Assembly (NCBI GenBank): GCA_964548275.1
Contig: CAZJQI010000002.1
Span: 62,001 to 126,000 of the forward strand
Length of the DNA stretch: 64,000 nt
Reading direction: 5' to 3'
From: JAUVUV01 sp964548275
GTDB taxonomy: Bacteria; Gemmatimonadota; Glassbacteria; GWA2-58-10
Each line of letters begins with the position of its first letter. Position 1 is the first letter of the stretch. Made by a program: the position numbers and the translations under genes. This document shows positions 51,156 to 60,323 of the stretch, piece by piece. A model generated the notes under the pieces. The model was given only the letters and a program-made list of their open reading frames with translations, was not told where the DNA came from and made no database searches.

Positions 51156-52979
51156 ATGCAGGAAATTGACCCCGAAGTTTTAGCCGGAGAAATCAAGGCA
51201 ATTGCTGCCACCGAGGGCAACCGACGAACCCGTTTGATTAACGTTGTGCGCAAGGTGCAGCAATCCTACGGTCAGGTATCCGATGAGATGATCGACCTGA
51301 TCGCCGAAGCTCTGGGCATGGAAAGAATCGAGGTAGAGGGTGTGGTTTCGTTTTACCATTTTCTGAGCAAGGAAAAAGTGGGCCGACACCCGATCTATCT
51401 CAATAACAGCGCGGTATCCGAAATGATGGGCTTTGAAGAGGTGGCTAGGGCATTCAAGGAAGCTGCGGGTATTGATTTTGGCGAGACAAGCCCGGACGGT
51501 CTCTTCTCGCTGCATAAAACCTCCTGTATCGGCATGAGCGATCAGGAACCGGCCGCCTTGATCGACAACCTCCCCTTTACCAGCCTCACTGTTGAAAAAG
51601 CGCGGAAAATAATCGAAGGCCTTAAAAAGGGTAAGAGTGCCGAGGGTCTGGTCAAGGAATTCGGCTACGGGAACGGCAACAACGCACATCCCATGGTTCG
51701 CTCGATGGTGAAAAACAACCTTAAGAAAAAAGGCCCGGTGCTTTTTGCTGAGATGGAAACCGGTACCGCTATACGCAAGGCTGTTTCCATGACTCCGGAA
51801 AAGGTTATCGAGGTAGTCAAGGAAAGCAGGCTGCGCGGACGTGGTGGCGCCGGGTTTCCCACTGGAATAAAATGGGATTTCTGCCACAGGGCGAGCCAAG
51901 AGCCCCATTACGTTTTCTGCAACGCGGATGAGGGCGAGCCGGGTACGTTTACGGACCGTGTGCTGCTAACCGAGAACCCCGATCTGGTGTTTGATGGCAT
52001 GACCGTGGCCGGGTACGCGATTGGCTCACCCAAGGGTATCCTTTACCTGCGGCAGGAATACCAGTACCTGTTCGCTTTCCTGGAAGATATGCTGGAGAAA
52101 CGGCGCAAAGCCGGGCTTCTTGGCAAGGATGTGGCCGGCAAGAAAGGTTTCGATTTCGATATCCGGATACAGCTCGGCGCGGGCGCATATATCTGCGGCG
52201 AGGAATCCGCGCTGCTCAATTCAACAGAGGGCAAGCGCGGCGAGCCCAGGGACAGGCCGCCGTTTCCTGTGCAGTCCGGCTACCTCGGCAAGCCGACCCT
52301 TGTCAACAATGTTGAAACCCTGGCCGCAGCCGCCCGTGTAGTGGAGAAAGGCTCAGAGTGGTTTATCTCTTTGGGCAGCGGGCTGTCCACCGGCACAAAG
52401 CTGATCAGCGTATCCGGCGACTGCAAACGTCCTGGTGTCTATGAGCTTTCCATGGGCCTGCCGGTGCGGATGATACTTTCGGTGGTAGGCGCCGAGGATA
52501 CCAAGGCGGTCCAGGTTGGTGGTCCCAGCGGTATTTTCATCGCCGAAAAGGAATTCGACCGGAAGATCTGTTATGATGATTTGAGCACCGGCGGAGCGAT
52601 GATTGTAATCGGAGCCGGGCGGGATATCTTGAAAATTGTCCACAATTTCACCTGTTTCTTCGAGGAAGAATCCTGTGGATGGTGCGTGCCCTGCCGGGTG
52701 GGCACAAAACTGCTCAAGAACAAGCTGGAAAAGATTCTGGCGGGTAACGGGACTCGAAGCGACCTGGATGAAATAGAGCAGTGGGGGAAAATCGTCAGGA
52801 TTACTTCCCGCTGCGGTCTCGGCCAAACAGCCGCCAACCCGATTCTGACCTCCCTGGCCAATTTCCGCGAAGTCTACGATGACAAGATCAAAGAGGATGA
52901 ATACCTGACCGGCTTTGATCTGGCTGCGGTAGTTGCCGATGCCTGCGAAGCCACGGGTAGAAATCCCAATCTCGAATAG
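51156..52979 (+). CDS. hoxF: Soluble [NiFe]-hydrogenase diaphorase subunit HoxF (NuoE-NuoF fusion)
   Basis: This protein of about 607 residues is the NAD(H)- and FMN-binding subunit of a cytoplasmic NAD-linked hydrogenase. Residues 1-150 are a NuoE-like domain in which three of the four [2Fe-2S] ligands are replaced (N83, S88, C124, S128 at the ligand positions). The NuoF-like part has the NAD loop RGRGGAGFPTGIKWDF, the FMN loop GAGAYICGEESALLNS and the [4Fe-4S] ligands CGWCVPC plus RCGLGQ. I chose ATG 51156, with GGAG 8 bp upstream, over one nine codons earlier. It is the first gene of hoxFUYHW; the next gene is 8 bp away. A NuoEF of complex I is ruled out by the hydrogenase genes that follow. 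Confidence 0.93.
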   Translation: MQEIDPEVLAGEIKAIAATEGNRRTRLINVVRKVQQSYGQVSDEMIDLIAEALGMERIEVEGVVSFYHFLSKEKVGRHPIYLNNSAVSEMMGFEEVARAFKEAAGIDFGETSPDGLFSLHKTSCIGMSDQEPAALIDNLPFTSLTVEKARKIIEGLKKGKSAEGLVKEFGYGNGNNAHPMVRSMVKNNLKKKGPVLFAEMETGTAIRKAVSMTPEKVIEVVKESRLRGRGGAGFPTGIKWDFCHRASQEPHYVFCNADEGEPGTFTDRVLLTENPDLVFDGMTVAGYAIGSPKGILYLRQEYQYLFAFLEDMLEKRRKAGLLGKDVAGKKGFDFDIRIQLGAGAYICGEESALLNSTEGKRGEPRDRPPFPVQSGYLGKPTLVNNVETLAAAARVVEKGSEWFISLGSGLSTGTKLISVSGDCKRPGVYELSMGLPVRMILSVVGAEDTKAVQVGGPSGIFIAEKEFDRKICYDDLSTGGAMIVIGAGRDILKIVHNFTCFFEEESCGWCVPCRVGTKLLKNKLEKILAGNGTRSDLDEIEQWGKIVRITSRCGLGQTAANPILTSLANFREVYDDKIKEDEYLTGFDLAAVVADACEATGRNPNLE

Positions 52980-52987
52980 AGGAAAAA

Positions 52988-53701
52988 ATGAGTGATACAA
53001 TTAAATTCTCTTTGGACGGAAAGGAATGTGTTGGCAGGCCCGGCCAATCGATTATCCAGGCCGCGGACGACAATGGAATTTATATTCCCCGCCTTTGCTA
53101 CTATAAGGATCTCTCGCCTGGTGGAAACTGCCGTATCTGCACAGTCAATGTTAACGGCCGGGACATGGCCGCCTGCACCACCCCAATCGCCGAGGGCATG
53201 GTTATCCTGAGCGAAACCGAGGAGCTAAACGACCTTCGCCGGGCTCTGGTGGAAATGCTATTCGTGGAGGGTAACCATTACTGCCCGTTCTGCGAAAGGA
53301 GCGGTGACTGCGAACTTCAGGCTCTGGCCTACCGGCTCAAGATCATGGCGCCACGCTTCCCTTACATGTTTCCGGAGCGCCATCTCGATGCCACACATCC
53401 GGAGATATTTATCGACGGCAACCGCTGCATCCAGTGCGGCCGCTGCGTGAGAGCGGCAGCCGAAATCGACAAAAAGCTGATTCTTGGATTCATCGGACGC
53501 AGCGGAGCGGTTCGGATCAAGGCCAGTTCCTCAACCGGACTTGCTGGTGTAGATATCAAGCCGGAGGATGCCTGTGTCAATGTCTGTCCGGTTGGCGCGA
53601 TAATTGTCAAGGAGACCGCTTACCGCACACCGATTGGCAAACGGACTTATGATCGCAAACCGATCGGCGCAGAGATAGAGGAAAAGGCTGCCAGAGACTG
53701 A
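52988..53701 (+). CDS. hoxU: Hydrogenase diaphorase subunit HoxU (NuoG-like)
   Basis: This 237-residue iron-sulfur subunit passes electrons between HoxY and HoxF. The N-terminal [2Fe-2S] ferredoxin domain has PRLCYY, GGNCRICTV and AACTTP. A NuoG-type site HYCPFCERSGDC follows, then ferredoxin-like CIQCGRC and CVNVCPVGA. The length matches HoxU (about 235). It is tightly spaced after hoxF. Confidence 0.94.
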   Translation: MSDTIKFSLDGKECVGRPGQSIIQAADDNGIYIPRLCYYKDLSPGGNCRICTVNVNGRDMAACTTPIAEGMVILSETEELNDLRRALVEMLFVEGNHYCPFCERSGDCELQALAYRLKIMAPRFPYMFPERHLDATHPEIFIDGNRCIQCGRCVRAAAEIDKKLILGFIGRSGAVRIKASSSTGLAGVDIKPEDACVNVCPVGAIIVKETAYRTPIGKRTYDRKPIGAEIEEKAARD

Positions 53702-53752
53702 ATCCCCGCGCTGGTTTAAAATCCGGCAACTGGAAAAGATTTGAGGAGCAAG

Positions 53753-54292
53753 ATGGCTAAACCCAAAATTGCGACAACTTCGCTTGCGGGCTGTTTCGGC
53801 TGCCTCATGTCGATCCTTGATATCGACGAGCGGATCCTGGAGCTGGCCGAAATCGTTGATTTCGATAAATCACCGATTAATGATCTTAAGCGTTTCACTG
53901 ACCATTGCGCGGTGGGTCTGATCGAGGGCGGATGCGCTAACGCGGAAAATGTCGAGCTTCTGCGCTATTTCCGCAAGAATTGCGATGTCCTGATCGCGGT
54001 GGGTGAGTGCGCCATTATGGGCGGTCTGCCCGCGATGCGCAACGGCATCCCGTTAGCCGAATGCCTGCGAGAGGCTTATATCGACGGCCCGAGCGTGGTC
54101 GATGGCAACATTCCCGACGACCACGATATCCCATTGCTGCTGGACAAGGTCTATCCGTGCCAAGAGGTGGTGAAAATCGACTATTCGCTCCCGGGATGTC
54201 CTCCCTCGGCGGATCTGATCTGGGAGAGCCTGGTGGCCCTGCTCTCAGGCGAAGAGGCCGATCTGCCCTATGAACTGATCAAGTATGACTGA
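53753..54292 (+). CDS. hoxY: [NiFe]-hydrogenase small subunit HoxY
   Basis: This protein of about 179 residues holds the cluster proximal to the active site. Cysteines are in LAGCFGCLMS, VGECAIMGG and LPGCPPSADL, matching the short small subunit of group 3 hydrogenases; there is no Tat signal, so it is cytoplasmic. The ATG at 53753 follows GAGGAG. The frame extends four codons upstream with no better start. Confidence 0.94.
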   Translation: MAKPKIATTSLAGCFGCLMSILDIDERILELAEIVDFDKSPINDLKRFTDHCAVGLIEGGCANAENVELLRYFRKNCDVLIAVGECAIMGGLPAMRNGIPLAECLREAYIDGPSVVDGNIPDDHDIPLLLDKVYPCQEVVKIDYSLPGCPPSADLIWESLVALLSGEEADLPYELIKYD

Positions 54293-54310
54293 GGACGGAG
54301 AAATACAGCG

Positions 54311-55777
54311 ATGAGCATAGCAGATCTTGTTGAAAAAACGATGAAAAAGGTGGTCATCAATCCGGTAACCCGTGTTGAGGGTCACGGCAAGGTGACTATA
54401 ATAATGGATACCGAAGGTCGAATAAACTCGACCCGTTTGCATATCGTCGAGTTCCGCGGCTTTGAGCGATTTATCCAGGGCCGCCCCTACTGGGAGGCCC
54501 CCACTGTGGTGCAGCGACTTTGCGGCATCTGCCCGGTGAGCCATCACCTGGCCGCAGCCAAGGCGATGGATGTCGTGGTCGGCGTGGGGCCAAAAGGGCT
54601 GAGTCCCACTGCCGAAAAGATGCGACGGCTGATGCACTACGGTCAGATACTCCAGTCTCATGCGCTGCATTTTTATTACCTTTGCTCTCCGGACCTTCTG
54701 TTCGGTTTCGACTCGGATGTGATGAAGCGCAATGTGCTGGCAGTAGCCCGGGAATATCCGGAAATCGCCAAACAGGGCATCTTTCTGCGGCGCTACGGCC
54801 AGGAAATTATCCTGGCGACTGCCGGGAAGAAAATCCACGGGACCGGAGCCATCCCTGGCGGGATAAACAAGAATCTTACTCTCAAGGAGAGGGATGTTTT
54901 CCTCAAAGATGCCGACCAGATGATCGAATGGGGCCAGGCCGCGGTGCAACTGGTCAAGAAGGTTCACGGCCAGAATCCGGCCTTTTTCGACAGTTTCGGT
55001 TCCTTTCCCTCCAACCACCTGAGCCTGGTGCGCTCTGACGGAGCGCTCGACTTCTACCACGGCAATCTCCGGGCGGTTGACCCGGACGGTCTCAAGATTA
55101 TCGACCAGGTAGACTACTCTGATTACCTGAAGCATATCGGGGAAGAGGTTCGTTCCTGGAGCTACATGAAATTTCCGTTCATCCGCAAGCTCGGTAAGCG
55201 GCACGGCTGGTACCGGGTCGGCCCGCTGGCGCGGCTCAACTGCTGCGATTATATTCCCAGCCCCCTGGCTCAAAAGGAATTCGAGGAGTTCAGGGCATAT
55301 ACAGACGGCAAGCCGAACAATTTCAGCCTGCATTACCACTGGGCGCGGATGATCGAATTGCTTCACGCTACAGAGGTGATCAAGGAATTACTCAACGACA
55401 GCGATCTTCAGGGAAACGACCTTTTGCGCAAGGGCGAAAAGAGGAGTGAGGGCGTGGGACTGCTCGAAGCCCCGAGAGGCACGCTGTTCCATCATTACCG
55501 GGTGAACGAAAACGACCAGATCAGCATGTGTAACCTGATCGTTGCGACCACCAACAACAATGAACCGATGAACCAGGCAGTGGCCAGAACAGCCCACCAG
55601 TTCCTTTCCGGCAAAAAGGTTACGGAGAAACTGCTCAACCATATCGAGGTTGCGATCCGGGCCTACGATCCCTGCCTGAGCTGCGCCACCCACGCTCTGG
55701 GTCAGATGCCTCTGATTGTTGAGCTGAAAAACACCAACGGCAAACTGATCGACCGGCTCGTGCGCGGAGGGAAATGA
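54311..55777 (+). CDS. hoxH: [NiFe]-hydrogenase large subunit HoxH
   Basis: This 488-residue catalytic subunit carries the Ni-Fe active site for reversible H2 oxidation. The N-terminal nickel motif is RLCGICPVSHH (Cys71, Cys74) and the C-terminal motif DPCLSCATH (Cys455, Cys458). Cleavage after His461 would release a 27-residue peptide, the job of HoxW encoded next. Sequence and operon order fit group 3d NAD-reducing hydrogenases. No hyp maturation genes are in the window. Confidence 0.95.
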   Translation: MSIADLVEKTMKKVVINPVTRVEGHGKVTIIMDTEGRINSTRLHIVEFRGFERFIQGRPYWEAPTVVQRLCGICPVSHHLAAAKAMDVVVGVGPKGLSPTAEKMRRLMHYGQILQSHALHFYYLCSPDLLFGFDSDVMKRNVLAVAREYPEIAKQGIFLRRYGQEIILATAGKKIHGTGAIPGGINKNLTLKERDVFLKDADQMIEWGQAAVQLVKKVHGQNPAFFDSFGSFPSNHLSLVRSDGALDFYHGNLRAVDPDGLKIIDQVDYSDYLKHIGEEVRSWSYMKFPFIRKLGKRHGWYRVGPLARLNCCDYIPSPLAQKEFEEFRAYTDGKPNNFSLHYHWARMIELLHATEVIKELLNDSDLQGNDLLRKGEKRSEGVGLLEAPRGTLFHHYRVNENDQISMCNLIVATTNNNEPMNQAVARTAHQFLSGKKVTEKLLNHIEVAIRAYDPCLSCATHALGQMPLIVELKNTNGKLIDRLVRGGK

Positions 55778-55780
55778 CCG

Positions 55781-56251
55781 GTGAGAACACTGGTTATCGG
55801 TTTCGGCAACCCGGGCCGCATGGATGACGGACTTGGTCCGGCCCTTGCGGAAACGGTCGAGAGCTGGCAGAAACTCTCGGTAGTGGCCTTGGCCGATTAC
55901 CAGTTGAATATCGAGCACGCCGCCGAGGTAGCTGAAGCCGATCTGGTGATTTTCATCGACGCCTCAACTGAGGCACCTCCCCCTTTCCGCTTCTACCGGC
56001 TTGAGCCTGCTGACAGGAACGCTTTCACCACGCATGCAATGGTTCCGGAAACAGTGCTGGAAATCTGCAGGAAAGTCTATGGAAAAGCGCCTCTGGCATT
56101 CGTCCTGGCAGTGCGCGGTGATAAGTTCGAGATGAGTGAAAGTCTTAGCAGCGCGGCGAAACAAAATATGAAAGAAGCCGAAAAATTCCTCTCAACGCTT
56201 CTGCAACCGGGAGACCGAACAGCTCGCTGCATTGGGGCGGCAAGCTGCTGA
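55781..56251 (+). CDS. hoxW: Hydrogenase maturation protease HoxW
   Basis: This 156-residue endopeptidase of the HybD/HycI fold removes the C-terminal peptide of the large subunit after nickel insertion. It has GFGNPGRMDDGLGPAL at the N-terminus, a metal-ligand Asp in IFIDAS and His in FTTHAMVPE. The GTG start is 3 bp after hoxH, so the genes are translationally close. The last gene of the hox operon. Confidence 0.92.
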   Translation: MRTLVIGFGNPGRMDDGLGPALAETVESWQKLSVVALADYQLNIEHAAEVAEADLVIFIDASTEAPPPFRFYRLEPADRNAFTTHAMVPETVLEICRKVYGKAPLAFVLAVRGDKFEMSESLSSAAKQNMKEAEKFLSTLLQPGDRTARCIGAASC

Positions 56252-56322
56252 AACTTTATATTCTATATCTGTTTCCCTCTGTACTGGAGAATATTTTCAA
56301 GTGATGTCAAGGAGATTTTAAG

Positions 56323-56715
56323 ATGACAACTCCCGACCAAAAGCTCATCCTGATGATTGATGACGACAAGGACATCCTGGAAGCGATAAAAATCATGCTC
56401 GAGACCGAGGGTTTCGCTGTGGACACCGCCTTAAACAGTAAAGTGGGATTGGAGAAGGTTACCAAAACCTGTCCGGACCTGATCCTGGTAGATATGATGA
56501 TGGAAACAGTCGATGCGGGCGCTAAAATAACCGAAGAGATAAAGAACTCAGGCTGCAATGCCCCGATTCTGATGATCAGCTCGATCAGCGACGCCACGAG
56601 TTACAACCTGGACATTACCGCGATAGGATTTTCCGGCTTGATTCAAAAACCTATCATGCCAGCAGTACTCATTCCACTGATTAAACAGAAACTGGGAATG
56701 AAATCTAATGCGTAA
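56323..56715 (+). CDS. Single-domain response regulator
   Basis: This 130-residue receiver domain lacks an output domain. The acidic pocket is MIDDDKD (residues 11-17), the phospho-acceptor is Asp57 in LILVDMMME, and the conserved Lys is K109 in IQKP. GGAGATTTTAAG precedes the ATG. It lies 71 bp after hoxW and 90 bp before a histidine kinase, so it may be the kinase partner; a link to hydrogenase control is inference. Confidence 0.9.
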   Translation: MTTPDQKLILMIDDDKDILEAIKIMLETEGFAVDTALNSKVGLEKVTKTCPDLILVDMMMETVDAGAKITEEIKNSGCNAPILMISSISDATSYNLDITAIGFSGLIQKPIMPAVLIPLIKQKLGMKSNA

Positions 56716-56804
56716 AACTGGTTCCAGGCTATGCGCTTTCTTCAAGATTATTCTTGTCAGGATTGCCTAAACAAGCTATTCAAACCTCGAGAGCAAATAA
56801 TAGG

Positions 56805-58193
56805 ATGCCTGAGACAGAATCGATTAAGAAACGAGCGATAAAAAAATTTCGACTTACCCACCAGGCCGAACTGGTAGAAAGAATTGACTGGCTGATCCGG
56901 GTCAGATGGCTTGCCGCTATCGGAGTCAGCTTGACTATCCTGGTGGCTACCTATCTTTTCGATCTGCTGATTGACCGGAATCAGCTTCTGCTGATCTCTT
57001 CCGCCATCCCCCTGTGCAATATCGGCTATTATTTCTATTTCAAATGGCTCCTTCACAGGAAGCAGCTTCCTAGCTGGGACCGGCGCGTGGCTCTTTTTGC
57101 CAATGCGCAGATCTCGGTGGATCTAATCATACTCATTGTGCTGATCTATACTTCCGGTGGCGCCGAAAATCTATTTTTTTTCTATTTTATCTTTCACATG
57201 ATAATCGCCAGCATCCTGCTTTCCACCACCGCCAGTTATCTCCAGGCTACTCTGGCCGTGCTGCTGTTCAACCTGATGCTGCTTTTCGAGGGGCTCGGCC
57301 TGCTTCCGCATCACCGTCTGTTTCCCTTTTTCGAGGAATTAATTTACAGGAACCCGGTATTTCTGCTTGGACTATCCGCGGTCTTTACTTCCACGATTTA
57401 TCTTTCTGTTTACATGGCCACCTCAATTACGAGAAGACTTCGGACGCGCGAGGAGGAGTTGATTCAACTCAAAGATTCACTCGAAGAGACAAACCGCGAG
57501 TGTAAAGAGATGCACGAGTACCGCAGCCATTTCATCCTGAAAGTCGAGCACGAGCTGAAAGCTCCCCTGGCGGCTATTGAAAGCCTGATCGCGGTTATTC
57601 TGACAAGTTTCACAGAAACCCTCACTCCCAAAGTCAGAGAACTGCTTTCCAGGGCAGAGAAACGCTCGCATGTTCTGATTGAGATGATCCGGGAGCTGCT
57701 TGAGCTTTCGCGAATGCAGACCGCGGATTACCGGTTCGATTTGAAGCCCCTGTGCCTGGAGTCGATACTGGGCCATTTGTTGGGAATCCTTCGCGCCCAG
57801 GCCGAGGACAAGTCTCTCAGCCTGGAAACAAAATTCCCCGGTGATCTGCCCAAGGTGCTGGGTGATAAAAAGGCCATAGAGCAGGTACTGATGAACCTTT
57901 TGAGCAACTCCCTGAAATATACCGAAAGCGGGGTAGTCAGTATCGAGGCCACACCCGAGGATGGTTTCGTGAAAGTCACCGTGGCGGATACCGGGATCGG
58001 AATGAGCGAGGAGGAAGTGCAAATGATTTTCGAGGAATTTTTCCGGGGCAACCAGGCCAAGGAAAAGTCCGAGGGCACCGGCCTGGGTCTGTCAATTGTC
58101 AAGGAGATAGTGGAAGGCCACGGCGGCAGGATCGAAGTGGAAAGCGCGCCCGGGAAAGGCTCGAAATTCATGGTCTGGCTGCCGGCGGCCTGA
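56805..58193 (+). CDS. Membrane sensor histidine kinase
   Basis: This protein of about 462 residues has a hydrophobic N-terminal module with about six membrane helices (about 27-205) and little periplasmic sequence, then a coiled linker. The HisKA domain has His249 in VEHELKAPLAA, and the ATPase domain has N box LMNLLSNSLKYT, G1 VADTGIGM, F box FEEFFRG and G2 GTGLGLSIVKE. The start is uncertain: the frame continues 17 codons upstream from a TTG. The membrane sensor suggests an intramembrane or small-molecule signal. It follows a response regulator. Confidence 0.9.
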   Translation: MPETESIKKRAIKKFRLTHQAELVERIDWLIRVRWLAAIGVSLTILVATYLFDLLIDRNQLLLISSAIPLCNIGYYFYFKWLLHRKQLPSWDRRVALFANAQISVDLIILIVLIYTSGGAENLFFFYFIFHMIIASILLSTTASYLQATLAVLLFNLMLLFEGLGLLPHHRLFPFFEELIYRNPVFLLGLSAVFTSTIYLSVYMATSITRRLRTREEELIQLKDSLEETNRECKEMHEYRSHFILKVEHELKAPLAAIESLIAVILTSFTETLTPKVRELLSRAEKRSHVLIEMIRELLELSRMQTADYRFDLKPLCLESILGHLLGILRAQAEDKSLSLETKFPGDLPKVLGDKKAIEQVLMNLLSNSLKYTESGVVSIEATPEDGFVKVTVADTGIGMSEEEVQMIFEEFFRGNQAKEKSEGTGLGLSIVKEIVEGHGGRIEVESAPGKGSKFMVWLPAA

Positions 58194-58279
58194 TTCAAAT
58201 TGTAAATCCCTCCATCCATCCGACCCCAACTAAAGTTCAATCGCATCAGGTTCAAGCCGCCGATAAACTGTGTAGCTAC

Positions 58280-58963
58280 TTATTCAGCTTTCTTTTTTTT
58301 CTTCTTGAAGCCGATTCTGTGGAAAGGATTGACCTCGGCAGAGGCGATATTGAAAATGTGGCCTTCCACTCTCCGAAGGTATCGCATGTAGAGGGCGAGC
58401 ATCGCACTCTGGGAGGGGGTAAGGCCGACATCTTCTTCCGTGATCAAAGTCGAAATCATTTCACTGTACTGGTTGTTAACATCCGGGTGCGTCCTTGTCA
58501 GTTGGCCGGCTTTTTCCCTGATATGGTTGCCAGTTTCAAAAATATCGATTAATGTCTGAAGGCGCTCTGTCAGGAGGCTTTCAAATTTTTTGAGTCTATT
58601 CTCGAACTCTCCGGCCTTGAATTTGCCCGGATAATCCGTGGCCAGGTACCCGATATCCTTGGTGTGGTCACCGATACGTTCGATATCGACGACTATGCTG
58701 ATCAGCACCAGGGCGGTTTCCATCCCGCTCGAACCGCTGAAAGCAAGGTGAGTCAGCACCTTCTTTCTCACATCCCTTACGTAGCGGTTTATCTGGTGGT
58801 CCCGCTCCCTGATTTCCTCTATCGAGACACCCCCCTCTGTCCAGAGCAGTTTTATCGAGTCCCGGAATAGACTCAAATCCTCTTTGAGCATTTCGACGAC
58901 CTGTTCATTTGCCTGAGCCAGAAGGTTTCCCACCTTGAACCATTGTATCAATGCTTTAAACAT
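58280..58963 (-). CDS. PhoU-like regulator of Na/Pi transport
   Basis: This 227-residue all-helical protein resembles the PhoU domain that is often fused to the C-terminus of NptA-type transporters. Signatures are RDHQINRYVRDVRKKVL and VDIERIGDHTKDIGYLA (metal-binding E-x-x-x-D-type motif of PhoU). It ends in a lysine run. It begins 4 bp after the transporter gene, so the two are a split version of the usual fusion. Confidence 0.87.
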   Translation of the reverse strand: MFKALIQWFKVGNLLAQANEQVVEMLKEDLSLFRDSIKLLWTEGGVSIEEIRERDHQINRYVRDVRKKVLTHLAFSGSSGMETALVLISIVVDIERIGDHTKDIGYLATDYPGKFKAGEFENRLKKFESLLTERLQTLIDIFETGNHIREKAGQLTRTHPDVNNQYSEMISTLITEEDVGLTPSQSAMLALYMRYLRRVEGHIFNIASAEVNPFHRIGFKKKKKKAE

Positions 58964-58967
58964 GAGT

Positions 58968-60089
58968 TCACCTCATCAGGAAAATTACAGTTAGGGGTAT
59001 TACGAAAAAGATCAGGAGTACAAAATAAATAGCATACGCCCTGTTTCTCATGGTAAGACCTGCCATTTTCTTCGCGATCCAGATTGGAACGAACCGTATC
59101 CACCAGAAAATACCGATCCCACAGATATTGAACATCAGGTGCGACATGGCAACTGCCAGCGCACTCGCGTTGCCCGTAGCCAGGGCCGCCATCAAGGCAG
59201 TGACCGTTGTGCCGACATTCGCCCCCATGGTATAGGGAAAAACCCTTTCCAATCCTATCATACCCGCCCCGGCAATCGGCACCATCAGACTCGTTGTTGC
59301 CGAAGAGCTCTGGACCAGGGCAGTCAGCAGCAATCCGAAAAGAAATCCGTGATAGGGAGTTTTAAAAATGGTCTGCTCGAAAATCACCTCGGCCCGTTCC
59401 ATGATCAGGGCCTTCATAAAACGCACCATATAGCGCAGGGAAACAAAAAGCAAGACCAAGGCGACAAACAGAGTGAACGCCGCTGCGGCCGTATGATTTT
59501 CGATGCTTCGCTCCACAAGGCCGGTAATGCTGTCGGCAACCGGGCTGGTGATTAATTTAAGCGGGCTGGCAAAAGTCATACCGCCGATATCGATCAGCAA
59601 TTCCTCGAAAAAAACAGCAATACGTTCCAGGAATTTGGTGAAATACTGCAGGGGAAAAATTATTGCAACGCTCAGGATATTGAAAACATCGTGAACAATG
59701 GCAGCCGAGAAGGCGCGGCGGAATTCCTCTTTGCGGTTGATATGTCCGAGCGAGACAATCATGTTGGTCACTGTGGTTCCAATATTCGCACCCATCACAA
59801 CCGGGATAGCATTGTGAATGGTAAGGGTTCCACTTGCTACCAGACCCACGACAATCGAAGTGGTTAAGGATGAACTCTGGGTCAGTGCCGTGGCCAGCAG
59901 GCCGATGAACAGGCCGGTAAAAGGATCAGAGGTGGTGCTGAGCAGATCTTCGGCAAAACCCTTGCCGAATAGCTTGAAGGAAGCACCCATTAATTGTATG
60001 CTGAGAAGGAAAAGATAGAGAAAGAGCAGGAACAGGATGACCAGGGGTAACTTATTCTGGAGGCTGGGGGAGGTTCTGTCCAATTCCAT
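58968..60089 (-). CDS. Na+/phosphate cotransporter (NptA/PNaS family)
   Basis: This 373-residue inner-membrane transporter has the two inverted QSSS repeats of the family, ATALTQSSSLTTSIVVG and LTALVQSSSATTSLMVP, each followed by a G-A-N-I/V-G-T-T-V motif. About 8-9 membrane helices are visible. The C-terminal PhoU domain is encoded separately just downstream. It imports phosphate or a related anion with sodium; direction is inferred from the family. Confidence 0.92.
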   Translation of the reverse strand: MELDRTSPSLQNKLPLVILFLLFLYLFLLSIQLMGASFKLFGKGFAEDLLSTTSDPFTGLFIGLLATALTQSSSLTTSIVVGLVASGTLTIHNAIPVVMGANIGTTVTNMIVSLGHINRKEEFRRAFSAAIVHDVFNILSVAIIFPLQYFTKFLERIAVFFEELLIDIGGMTFASPLKLITSPVADSITGLVERSIENHTAAAAFTLFVALVLLFVSLRYMVRFMKALIMERAEVIFEQTIFKTPYHGFLFGLLLTALVQSSSATTSLMVPIAGAGMIGLERVFPYTMGANVGTTVTALMAALATGNASALAVAMSHLMFNICGIGIFWWIRFVPIWIAKKMAGLTMRNRAYAIYFVLLIFFVIPLTVIFLMR

Positions 60090-60323
60090 GTTCTCCCTTC
60101 TCGCTGTCGCTCCTGATTAGTAAGATTTGCCTTACCGCTTAACCCAGTCAATCTTCTTCAGAAAGTCAATACGTTCGGGGGAGAAATCTAACATTTTTCA
60201 AACAAATCGACAATAATTTTACTCCAACTCTCTAATTATCATATAACCTTAAATTTTAATGAGTTAGAACATTATCACCTCAGCAGAATACGCTCTAAAA
60301 AAATTTAATACTGTGAATTGTAA
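60090..60323. other. Short AT-rich spacer
   Basis: 234 bp between the transporter and the DUF4091 gene, AT-rich, with no recognised gene, hairpin or clear promoter. Confidence 0.4.

Noticed and set aside
51156..53701. hoxF and hoxU as parts of respiratory complex I (nuoEF/nuoG)
   Set aside because: They are followed directly by hydrogenase small and large subunits and a hydrogenase protease, and no other nuo gene is present.
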